Part shown: one piece after another, positions 50,704-61,100 of the stretch | How positions within the stretch are numbered: position 1 is the stretch's first letter | How the letters are laid out: every line of letters starts with the position of its first letter | DNA from: Coffea arabica | Lineage: Eukaryota > Streptophyta > Magnoliopsida > Gentianales > Rubiaceae | Direction of reading: 5' to 3' | DNA length: 64,000 bases | Assembly: GCF_036785885.1 (NCBI RefSeq) | Contig: NC_092320.1 | Coordinates: forward strand, 16,989,557-17,053,556 | Notes under the pieces: generated by a model | Databases searched by the model: none | The model's input: only the letters and a program-made list of their open reading frames with translations | What the model was told of the DNA's origin: nothing | Position numbers and translations under genes: made by a program

Positions 50704-53250
50704 TCACAGTTTGACACCATTGAGATATATTTCTTGGACATGAGATATCTTAGACCAGTCCTCTCCTAATTCTTTCTCACACCTTCTGCTCAATTCAGGG
50801 CATTTGTCAATTTTCAACACCATCAATCCCCTGAGGCAACTCAAGATATCTGGCAAAGATGTCAATTTAGGGCATCCTACAATCTCAAGCTTCCTAAGCG
50901 AGCTGGCATTTTCCAGCCAGGTGCGAAGATCCACAATGCCAGGGCAGGTTGAGACACGTACAGATTCTAGTTTGTTACTGTTAGTGCAAGCAAATTGGGG
51001 TAGAGCACCCAAACGTGGCAATCCTCCAATCATCAATGATCGAAGACTTGTAAATCCCTGAAAATCTTGCCAATCTGAGAAGTTAAGCTCTTCGCAGTTG
51101 ATGATCATGAGGTTCTCCAATGCTGTCAAAAACTTCATACCCCCTGGTAAAGAGGTCAACCTTGGACAATCTCCAATCACCAATGTCCTGAGGTTAATGA
51201 GCTTTTCTGCTCCTTCAAACAGTGATGTTAGATTTTCGCATCTAAGAATTGATAGAGACTGAAGAGTGGTCAAGCATCCGATGCCTTTCTCGAGAAAGCT
51301 TGTTTCTCTAGTAGTTATGTAGAGGTGTCTCAGGCTTATTAGACACTTTATACCCCTTGGTATTTTCAGAAGCTGCGTGCACAGAACAAGGCGTAGAGTC
51401 TGCAAATTCTGCAGCCTACAGATGGTTGTGGGGAGTGATTTGATGTTGTCGTTGCCACTAAGATCAAGGTACCTTAAGTGTTTCAGGTCACCAATTGACA
51501 ATGGTACCTCCTCAAGACGTGAATGGCTCAAATCAAATACCCTCAAGTACTTGAATCTTGAAATGACACCACCAAATGAAACTGTACTCTCCTTTTCTGA
51601 CCCTGCATGGGGAAGGAATAAAGTTCGTATTTTCTTCAGTTTGAGCACAAGAAGTTTATTTTTTATTGAACTATAATTATGGAGTGATATGTGACGCATC
51701 TTTTCTATTGAATTTCCAAAATTCTTGTGTGGGACTGAGCACTCATTTTGAGCAACTGACACTGCAAGATCATGCACTAAGTCATGCATTTTAAACGTTA
51801 TGAATGATCCATATGCTTCAACCTCTTCCAGCAATGATCTTGAGCACAATTCCTTGACATATCGAGCGCCCATATCTTCCAGCTCTTCATTTTTACTGCA
51901 TGACTGTATTAGCCCCTGGGCCATCCACAGCTGAATCAACATGATGCTTGCTATGTCTTGCCCTTTCGGGAACATGGAGCAGTAGGCAAAACACTGTTTC
52001 AAGTAACAAGGCAGCTGGTTGTAACTCAGTCTCAGTGCAGGCAAGATATCATCTTCCTTTTGTTTTAATAGCCATATTTCATCATCTCTCACTGACAGCC
52101 ATTTACGTTCATCTGTTTCCATGAATAGCATGCACCCTAAAGTCCTTACCGCTAGGGGAACTCCTTTGCATTTCTTTACAATATCTTCCCCAATTTTTAC
52201 AAGGTTAGGGTGATGTTTTCCTTGCCCATCTTTAAATGCCCATTTCACAAACAATGACAGACAATCATTATCTGGAAGACTGTTTAATTTGTGAGTGTAG
52301 GAAGACTCCATGACAGAAGCAACATATTCATTCCGAGTAGTCACAATGACCTTACTTCCCCCTCCACCAACACATAACCAGCTTCTGAATTCGACCCAGT
52401 TAGGCCTATCTGCATTCCACACATCATCCAAGATGAGTAGAAACCGTTTTTCCCTCAAAGAATCTTGAAGGCAAGTTATCACTTGGTTAAAAGCAAGTGA
52501 CTCGTTACAAGGTTTATTAGTTGCACAACTGACAATACTAGCAGCTAATTTGCTACGATCAAAAGCTTGGGAAACAGATAGCCAAATTCTCAATTGGAAG
52601 TGTTCAATTATCCTCTCATCATTGTACACCAATTTAGCAAGTGTAGTTTTCCCCAAACCGCCAATACCAACAACTGAAATGACAGAGAGATTCTCCTCAT
52701 TACTATTATTCTGCATAAGATGACGGACCATCACATCTTTTTCATGATTTCTTCCTATAACATTAGAAGGTTGGATCCAAGAACAAGTGGGATCCCTAGT
52801 TCTTTGCAAGTCATTAACAACCTTGACAGACAGGGGAAACTTAGCCTTATCAGCTGCAATGCTGTCTAATCTTGCTCTTATATCTTTGATCTTGTAAGCC
52901 ATTTTCAACCTTGAAATAACTGGATTGAAAGATGAAAAGAAGCCACTGACCTTCCCTTTAATGTTTCTGAAAAGTAGCTGTCTCCTTAGACCATTTACCT
53001 CAATTTCGTCAAGAAAGTCATCTGCATCATATAGTACTTCCTTGAGCTCTTCAACCCAATTGGCTAGTTCATCGTTTTTGGCTTGTTGCTCTTCGGCATC
53101 AAGAAGAACATCCTTGATGGTAAGTAGAGTCTTTTGAAGCTTATCCAGATCATTTTTTACACAAAAAACCATGGAAAATTGCTGCAGAGCAAGGGAGCCC
53201 AGTTTCCCAAGAATTGTATGTGCAATATCGAAAAGAAAAGAATCTGCCAT
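50704..53250 (-). CDS. CC-NB-LRR immune receptor (RGA type), canonical motifs
   Basis: 848 residues from the ATG at 53248-53250 (MADSFLFDIAHTILGKLGS), the usual CNL start. An in-frame ATG 31 codons upstream adds an atypical leader and is probably 5' UTR. A coiled coil (1 to about 140) has VLYDADDFLDE. NB-ARC motifs: P-loop GIGGLGKTT (195-203), kinase 2 LLILDDVWN (271-279), RNBS-B GSKVIVTTRN, GLPL GVPLAV, RNBS-D FAYCSMFPKG and MHD MHDLVHDLA (488-496). LRRs run from about 540 to 840. All switch residues are consensus, so it should be a working receptor, with an unknown effector. It is a single exon on the same strand as 20850-23777 and clearly related to it. The two are probably tandem duplicates pushed apart by transposons. 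Confidence 0.94.
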   Translation of the reverse strand: MADSFLFDIAHTILGKLGSLALQQFSMVFCVKNDLDKLQKTLLTIKDVLLDAEEQQAKNDELANWVEELKEVLYDADDFLDEIEVNGLRRQLLFRNIKGKVSGFFSSFNPVISRLKMAYKIKDIRARLDSIAADKAKFPLSVKVVNDLQRTRDPTCSWIQPSNVIGRNHEKDVMVRHLMQNNSNEENLSVISVVGIGGLGKTTLAKLVYNDERIIEHFQLRIWLSVSQAFDRSKLAASIVSCATNKPCNESLAFNQVITCLQDSLREKRFLLILDDVWNADRPNWVEFRSWLCVGGGGSKVIVTTRNEYVASVMESSYTHKLNSLPDNDCLSLFVKWAFKDGQGKHHPNLVKIGEDIVKKCKGVPLAVRTLGCMLFMETDERKWLSVRDDEIWLLKQKEDDILPALRLSYNQLPCYLKQCFAYCSMFPKGQDIASIMLIQLWMAQGLIQSCSKNEELEDMGARYVKELCSRSLLEEVEAYGSFITFKMHDLVHDLAVSVAQNECSVPHKNFGNSIEKMRHISLHNYSSIKNKLLVLKLKKIRTLFLPHAGSEKESTVSFGGVISRFKYLRVFDLSHSRLEEVPLSIGDLKHLRYLDLSGNDNIKSLPTTICRLQNLQTLRLVLCTQLLKIPRGIKCLISLRHLYITTRETSFLEKGIGCLTTLQSLSILRCENLTSLFEGAEKLINLRTLVIGDCPRLTSLPGGMKFLTALENLMIINCEELNFSDWQDFQGFTSLRSLMIGGLPRLGALPQFACTNSNKLESVRVSTCPGIVDLRTWLENASSLRKLEIVGCPKLTSLPDILSCLRGLMVLKIDKCPELSRRCEKELGEDWSKISHVQEIYLNGVKL

Positions 53251-55852
53251 CTTGATCTTAACAATGCCACAGAGTCCAGAAGATGATCTTGTGGATGGCC
53301 GATTTGCAGGCAGATATACAGGTTTGATAAATGCCTTTAGCAAAATTACTTGGTAAAGTCAAGCTGAGCAAGTCAATCTACAGAACATAACAAAGGCTAC
53401 AGTCGAGCCGAACATATGGAGAAGCAGCCAGTAAAACTGTGACACGCGACAATGGATTTTGGGAAGTTGGCTTAGGGCCCGTTGAGGTTGCATTATAATA
53501 AAGGTAGTTATTAAGTGGTTAAGTATATCATTTGGACATATAGTTCAATTGGTACTTATTGTACTACATAATATGTAATTTGAATATTTTAAATATATTT
53601 ATTCCTTTATTTAATGGATAATATAGGATAAAAAATTTAAATTTATTGTTTTATTTTTTAAAATATAAAAGCCACTTTAAAAGTACCAAATTTGAATTTT
53701 TACCAAAAGTGCTTTTAATATCAAAAGGTTGATTACTAATTTTTTGGAATGATGTTCATCAAACACTTCAAAAGTACTTTTAGCACTCAAAAGTGCCTTT
53801 TTTTTTTATAGATAAAAGAAATTTAAGAGATTATATTTACTATCTTCCGACCCAAAAATCATGGATATAGATCCTTTACCAAATGGTGGGGATTAGGCTA
53901 AGTTGATATTGAATGTATGAAATTGATCGTGGATATGACATGCTACAAATATATTTTATTGTCTTAGTATCTATAATTGTTGATTTAATATTTAGTATTT
54001 CGGTTGGTTGTGTCGAACATCAATGCATACAAAATAATTGCGAGTGAGAGTTGCACTAGTTTCGATCCAAAAGTCCATCTTTAGAGTGTCTGATGTAGGT
54101 TAGTTGCTTGGATGATAGTTTTACTTGGTACCCTCGAACTTTAAACAATCTCACTGGTCTCCTTTACTTTAAATTTTTTGTATCATTTACAATCCATTTT
54201 AAAATATAATATTAAAAAATTCATTTTAAGAGAGCAAATATAATCTCATTCCAAACTTGTCCTTTTGTTGTTTTATTACCAAAATGTGAGTATATTAGTA
54301 ACAAATAAAAAATATAAAGGTTTATTCTGATGTGACAAAATAATAGTTTTTTAAAATGCCAAGAGTATATATTTGAAAGTTTATTGAACTGTTCGCAAGT
54401 TACAAAGATAATATTTTTTTTTACTATAAAGTGGTCTGAGTTAATTTATAAATCATTTACACATTTTTTAATTTTTTAATTTTTTTTACAACGTGCTAAA
54501 ATTTATATATAAACTTGTTTGTATTTTTTAAAAGGTGGTTATAAATTATTGCAAGTTATTTTTAAGATTACTATAAATCATTCATAATTTTAAGTAATTT
54601 AACCTTTTTTGTCTGAACGAATGACACAAAAATTGTTAGAGTTTTTTGATCTTGTTATCAAATCTTAAAATTTTCATTAAAGAACTATATCAATCAATTT
54701 ATAAAAGTTAAGTAATAAATTTGGTGTATTATGACAATTAACAAATTACAAAAAAAAAGGGCAAGTTTTGAATGAAATTGTATTCTCTCTCCCAAAATGA
54801 GATTTTTAATATTATATTTTGAAATGGGTTTCAAATGTTACAAAGAGTTTAAAGCAGGGGAGCCAAGTGAGATTTTTTTAAATTTGAGAGTGTTACTGAA
54901 ACTATTAGAAACCTCAAGGGAGGTTTTTGAAATAATCCCGAGTTTCTTTTGTCCATTCCCAATAACTTCAAATGTTCTTTACAATCTTTTTAATTTTGTG
55001 AATATAAAAGTATTTCATATATACCACAGTTATTTTTAATCATTTTACAAAATTGTTTCCCTTAATTTTTATAGTATGCAATGTTGTAAAAGGCGAGGGT
55101 ATTGGGCGGAGCATTTAATTTCCACCCAAGTAGGATGAATGCCCAAGATGTGGGGCGTGCGTCCCACAAATTTTGATATTTTAAGTATATAAAAATAGAA
55201 TATACAATAATACTACAAAATAATAATATTCATACACACGTGTGTGTATCACTAATGCATATAAAAAATTGATAAAATTAAGAAAATTACAAAAATATTA
55301 TTGTTGGCTAACAAGTAAAATCACATCATAACTCTAACACATACATTAGCCATATAGAATCAAGTTAATAATAATAGTTATATTTTGAGATTGAACAAAG
55401 GGAAAAAAATATAGAAAACAAAGTTATGGATGCTTTTTTTTTGTATTTTCCCAAATTATTTTTAAAGAGAAAATAAATGGAATCATTCTTCAAAATTATT
55501 AAACAATAACAAAGACAGAAAACAAAGATAAAATAGTAAATTCAAAATTTAAAATTTAATAAAAATACAAAAATACCCCGAACATCCCAAATGCCTCCCA
55601 ACAACAAACGCTCCATTCAAATGGTTCGAGACATTTGGTGCTCGCCTGGCTCCGGAGCTCAACTCAAAAATACCTTGATACTCCGTAAACGCCTTCCTGC
55701 TATACTCCTGCTCTTATTTTCCAGTCATCTATAAAGACAAAGAATAAATGGGAAATAGATACAGACTCCGTGTTTGCAGAGCAAAATTTTCCAAAAAATT
55801 GTGTGGTCTTTGTCTTTTGCCGTGGCTATGTCCAGTTCCACTTGCTCAATAA
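53251..55852. other. Intergenic DNA: NLR 5' flank, MITE debris, split duplicated segment
   Basis: The NLR promoter lies in the first few hundred bases. From 53475 (GGGCCCGTTGAGG) to about 53805 the sequence looks like MITE debris, without a clear second terminus. 54036-55730 carries copy B of a segment also at 18211-18465, interrupted twice. No gene is recognised. Confidence 0.45.
54036..55730. repeat. Dispersed duplicated segment, copy B, with two insertions
   Basis: Matches 18211-18465 in three blocks: 54036-54100, about 54945-55085 and about 55694-55730. Insertion 1 (about 54105-54944) ends in AACCTCAAGGGAGGTTTTTG, resembling the MULE terminus seen at 24525/48043. Insertion 2 (about 55086-55693) starts near TTGTAAAAGGCG and ends near GTAAACGCCTT, which look like short inverted termini of a DNA element. 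Confidence 0.7.
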
Positions 55853-56236
55853 ATGGTGTGGTCTTTGTCTTTAGCCATGGATTCAATTCTTTTTTCTATC
55901 ACCCAAGAAAAAGAGAGGAAGATGGATACATTTTTGTTGAGGTCAAACTTTCTGTTTCCATCGGTAAAACCACATCCAGTGGAAATTTTACACAGAACTT
56001 TACCCGTCAAAGTCAAGCATTTTAGATTCCCAAAAGATGATCAATTCTTTTCTTTGGAAAAAGTTTCACTAAACGAAGATGACAATTTCTTTGACTCCGT
56101 AAAGGTTTGGCAAATGCTTATTGACACGCTTTATGATGCAGAAAATGTTCTTCATGCGTGTCAATTTTTATCGTATATATGCAAAAGTCATTATTCATTC
56201 CTCAATCAACGGTGGAAAACACAAAAACTCATTTAG
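55853..56236 (+). pseudogene. NLR coiled-coil domain relic
   Basis: The frame contains MDSILFSITQEKERKMDTF, then WQMLIDTLYDAENVLHACQF. The latter matches the EDVID-region helix of Rx-type coiled coils (compare RDILYDAEDIFDECGF in the NLR at 20850-23777). It stops at 56236 with no NB-ARC behind it. A TGTGGTCTTTGTCTT duplication occurs just upstream (55802 and 55857). It is a decayed third NLR, on the opposite strand to the other two. A short functional CC-only protein is possible but not supported. Confidence 0.6.
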
Positions 56237-58159
56237 CTTCATAAATTCTTGTCTTGCATAAATCAATTTGCTTTTCTTCCTATACCATTTAGCTACTACC
56301 CACGCACCTCCAAATTGTTTTTGTGATGTAAATGAATTTTGTTCTCATGATTTGTACATAACTGAAAGGCACTGAGTGTGTTTAGATTGAAATGATTTGA
56401 GAAAAAAATTAATTTTCTTCACAAATCCCAATTACCTTTTTATATTTCCAATCACCTTTTTATCTCACATACATTACATCACAAAAAGTGCTACAATAAT
56501 TATTTTAAATAAATCATCCAAATAAGCTCCTATCCAAATAAATTCAGTACTATTTCCTTCGTCTCATGATATTTTTGTCACATTTGGAAATCCGTGCTTT
56601 TTATGTATAATAATAATAATATATGGTAGCAAAAAGTTGAGCCCCATTTGTTGCTTCTTTCCCGTTTTACCCCTTACTTGAACCCATTCGATGAAATCAT
56701 GAAATAAAAGTAGAAGAATTTGTTGAGAAGTGAGTAATTATGAGTTTTGTGGATTCATGAATAGTCTTGTCATTATTCTTTTTTTTTTTTAAATTAGGGT
56801 AGCAAGAGAAAAGGGTTGTAAATATTTAACCAGATCAACGTTACCAACGATCACCATCACCTGAATCTATTGAAATAAATAGATGAATCTGATGAGACGG
56901 AAGAGGGAAGTGGAGGAGATAGGGAGTGGTACCACGACGGAGGAAGTGAAAGGTTTGGGAGAGAAGTGAGAAAATATGGAGAATATGAGCGATAGCATCA
57001 AGTTAAGGGAGGAAAATCACAAAAAAAAAAAAAAAAATCCATTTTGAATATTCAAATCCTATTAATATTGATATAATAAATTTTGGATCACTCGATTTAT
57101 GAGTGGAATCGTAGATCAAGCCTATCCAAATATTTGCCAACGCTAACCTGGTCTCTCACGCTTTTCTTTTTGGATTAGTCCATAATATTTGTCACTCACT
57201 CAATACAGCAAAAAGCTACTCCTTGATTTCCAAGTTTTACCCTTAATTGTCATAAATTAATTGTCATTAATTTGGAGTCAAGTATTGTCTACGCCGGCCG
57301 AGAGGAATTGCAAATTCAGACAATTATTTAAAGCAGGAAGTGATTGTGGGCTCCGTGTCATTCATGTCTTCTCACACAAAGGAGGACTCAGACAATTAAT
57401 TAAAGCAAGATGTGATTTGTGGGCTCCGTGTCATTCACGTCTTCTCACACAAAGAAGGACACTGAAGTATTTAACCCTACAGCTGACAATATCAATACAA
57501 CAACTATTCCTTCCCTCCTCCCTCCCTCGCTGCCCGTTCCTCAAATCATTATAGCCGTCTTCTTGCCCTTCCTTTGTACAACCATCAAAACCTTCTGCTA
57601 AACTTTTCTTTAATCTTTAAATTCAGCTTCTTCATCAAAAGTTTTTCCTCTCTCACAAACACCCTCTTAACGATTGGTTAGATCAACTAGGATCTTGCAG
57701 TCCCACATGAAACCAAATTGCTCAATATTGACTATAGTTTGGTGATGTGGCAAATTCTATACCGCTCGATCTGTGGATGGGACTACTTTTCTGTAGATTC
57801 ATTACGTGAAATTCACGGACTCCTAGATTGAGTTGGCTATATAAGGTAAAAATACTTCTCCTCGCAAGTCAATGTAGCTGGAGTTGGCCATATGCATGGT
57901 AAAACTACTTGACTACTTTTACTGTAGATTCCTTGAGTACTACCCATTGAGTTTTACTGAACAAAACGGTCCAACTGGATTTCAGTATTCACTCCACGCT
58001 CAAAAATAATTTCCGAGTCTTTTACGTTCGCAACTTCGTGTCCTATATATTCTCCAACTTTGTCGGGCCTTCTCACTCTCAGCATTTTGCTCGCTTTCCA
58101 GCTCATTGTTCTTCTCAGCTTCTTCTCTCTCTATCTGGTTCTTTCCGAGAAGAAGAAAA
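56237..58159 (+). promoter_or_regulatory. Intergenic DNA and promoter of the M16 peptidase gene
   Basis: No gene. 56376-56540 looks like MITE debris (TGTTTAGATTG to ATCCAAATAA). A 72-bp tandem repeat lies at 57317-57460. TATATAT at 58044-58050 is about 110 bp before the ATG at 58160 and precedes a CT-rich leader, a plausible core promoter. Another TATATAA at 57838 is too far upstream unless the 5' UTR is long. Confidence 0.45.
57317..57460. repeat. 72-bp tandem duplication
   Basis: Two copies (57317-57388 and 57389-57460) share CAGACAATTA.TTAAAGCA, GGGCTCCGTGTCATTCA and GTCTTCTCACACAAAG, with a few differences. Non-coding by appearance. Confidence 0.85.
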
Positions 58160-61100
58160 ATGGCGTTTGGAGCCAGGAACGAGCAGGAAGTCAGAGAAAT
58201 CGTGAAGCCTCGCACCGACAAAAGAGACTACCGAAGAATTGTTCTTCACAACGCTCTCGAGGTCCTCCTCATCAGCGATCCAGAAACCGATAAGGTACTA
58301 AATTTCAATCCATCCATCCGGTTTCCTCTTTTTCCCCCTGCTTAATTTCTTCTGTTGATTTAGTATTTGATTTTCTTGCGAAAATTATACTGCTTTTTTG
58401 GTCATTTTTTCCTTGTCATTGATGCGTATTTTGTTGGAGTTTCAGTGCGCAGCTTCGATGAATGTTGGAGTAGGTTCTTTTAGTGATCCAGAAGGTCTTG
58501 AAGGCCTCGCGCATTTTCTTGGTATGATAGTTTGATTTATTTTCTCAGTCTTTAATTATTGGAAATAAATTTATATTTCTCATTGTATAATCTCCACAAG
58601 CACATACATATGCACTTCGACTTCTTGCTTGTAGTTGCTTCTAATTGTACACTTACCATTGAATGAAAATGGATGACGTGTACAAATAGTTTCTTGATTA
58701 TTTTTTTTTTTATTTTGGTTTTAACAGAAGTAAAGATATTGTTGACTCGGAATCCTTGAATATAGATATTAGGGGAGTTAAAGTTGTTCATTTTGGTATT
58801 TTATTTTTTAAAGTTTTGGTTTTTCTTTTTTCTTTTTTTTTTTTGGGGGTGGGGGGAGGGGTGTTTGCTGTGAGATTTTGAGTTCGTTGGACTGATTTTC
58901 GATGTACAGAGCTTGAACACCAAGAGTGGCTGCTGTAATTTTTGACTAAAAAGTTTTGCTATTAATTACAATTCTCAAAAAGAATATAACAAAGATGGTA
59001 TCTTCCCCCCACCCATCATCCCCTCCTCGACCTCAAAACTGAGAAATCATAATCGAATCTAATACATAAATGAAATGAAGTAAAAAAAGTTGGGGGCTTC
59101 ATTCTAGAAAGCTGTTGTATTTAATGGAGTACTGAGTGGCAGTTTAGTTTTATTTAACTTACTCAAATTGAATTCTTGTAAATTTTTTATTCCATAGGAG
59201 AAGTTGTACTCATATCCCCTTTTATGATCTAGATGGTATTTTTTTTTTAATCAAATTTGTCACATTCTTTCCGCTGTCAAATCAAGTTCTCTTTGTTCCC
59301 TGCCCACAAGAACAAAAGAAATAATTAGTAAAATTACTAAAGCAAATAAATGACAAAGGAAAAGAAATTGGGGACTTCCCTATACCAAGATGTTGTATTT
59401 TGTTAATTATAGAGCGGCACTTGTAGTTTTGCATAACTTTCTCAAATTGGAATCATCATGTAGATTTTATTATGCAGGTGAAGTTGTACTTTTCTCCCTC
59501 ATTGTGATGTAGTTGTTCCATGAATTATACAAGTTTTTCCAGATAATCTGATTTTCTTAGGCCTTACAATTGTGCTTCTACAAAATGTGATTTATGCTGA
59601 AATCTTTTCCTCATTCAGTGTCCCGAACACACGGTTTTCTAGTAGAAGTTTTTTCAAAATATAACTTCTTAAGGTTTTTGTATGGTTTTTAATGTTGGTG
59701 ACTAATGATTACAGAGCATATGCTATTCTATGCGAGTGAAAAGTATCCCTTGGAAGACAGTTACTCGAAGTACATCACAGAGGTACCTTTTCTTTGCCTA
59801 ATGTTGTAGGTTGTCATTTTCCTGCTTGTTGAAATTGTGACTCCTTTTTCTAGTCTTTGAGTCTTACTGATGAATTTGTTCTTGAGTTTGAGAATTGCAC
59901 ATTTTGTAATTTCTGTATATGCTGTGTGTTGTATTTTTGTCCTGCTTATGATGCATCCTCAGCTTAATTAGTCTACGAACTGAAACCTGATAATTAATAG
60001 GGGAACACGAGTGACTGATTTCCTGCCAAAATTTATAGCCTGGGCTTTAGAAAATCATTGAATTGTTTCAGTTCTCCTGACAAGAAAATTAATATCAAGC
60101 ACTTTTTTACCTGATTTGAGAATTTAACAGTAAGACATTTTTGTATTCTTAGGATAAAAGTACGTAAAAATTTGTTTAAATCTCAATTGGATTCTACTGT
60201 TTTAAGTTTGTTAAGGATTTGAAGATTATTTGAAGAAACATGTACTGACCTTGAGGCTTCAATTTCATTGTCATTTCAACTTCGACTTCAGTTCTATGGA
60301 TCGTATGGTTAAATTTGTATATATCTGCTGGATAGGTTGATGACACAATAGTAACTATTGTTTTTATTACAGTTGTTTGGTTCTTTGTAGTGGTTGTGTT
60401 GCCCCTGAGAAGATGGGGGGGGGGAGATATTAACCATTAAATGGAGGTCTTTTTGTTCATTAGCTGCTTTTATGGTGGGCGAGCCCATTTGAGTAGGGCA
60501 GTACTGATAACAGTTTTGTAAGAGAACCATAAGAGACTCTACTATCAGAGATATGTGATGAGGGTAGAACTTTGGAGAACTCTTCTTAAATTTGCTACAA
60601 AGGTTGAGGAATTTGGTTGCTACTTTGGCACTGCGATATTATCCCTGATAAGTTATTATACTAAAAGAGGAAGAAAGGAGAGGCAAGAGCACTTCTAGTG
60701 TTAGAAGTTAAAGAAAGCCGCTATTGAGAATCTGAAATTATGATGAGGAAGAAGTCCCGGAATGGACCCCCAAGGTAAGATTGAGAAGACCAATAGTTAA
60801 GAGGAAAAAATCTTGGAGCTTCTATTCAATATTTCCTTAAGAATGAACCCCCAAGGTAAGATTGATCCGAATATTTGAGGAATGGAACTTTAGACATTAG
60901 CTTAAATTACAATGCTCCCAATACTTTTCATTAAGAACAACTACACATCCTTTTCAGTTTTCATCACCATGTTTTGAATAGACCTCATGTAACTTTATAG
61001 GTGATGTCTAGATAATACTGTGTGGAAAAGATTTTTCTTCACATACATTCATCTAGTTGTAGTATGCAATTTTTTTTTTGATAAAAAATAGTTGTAGTAT

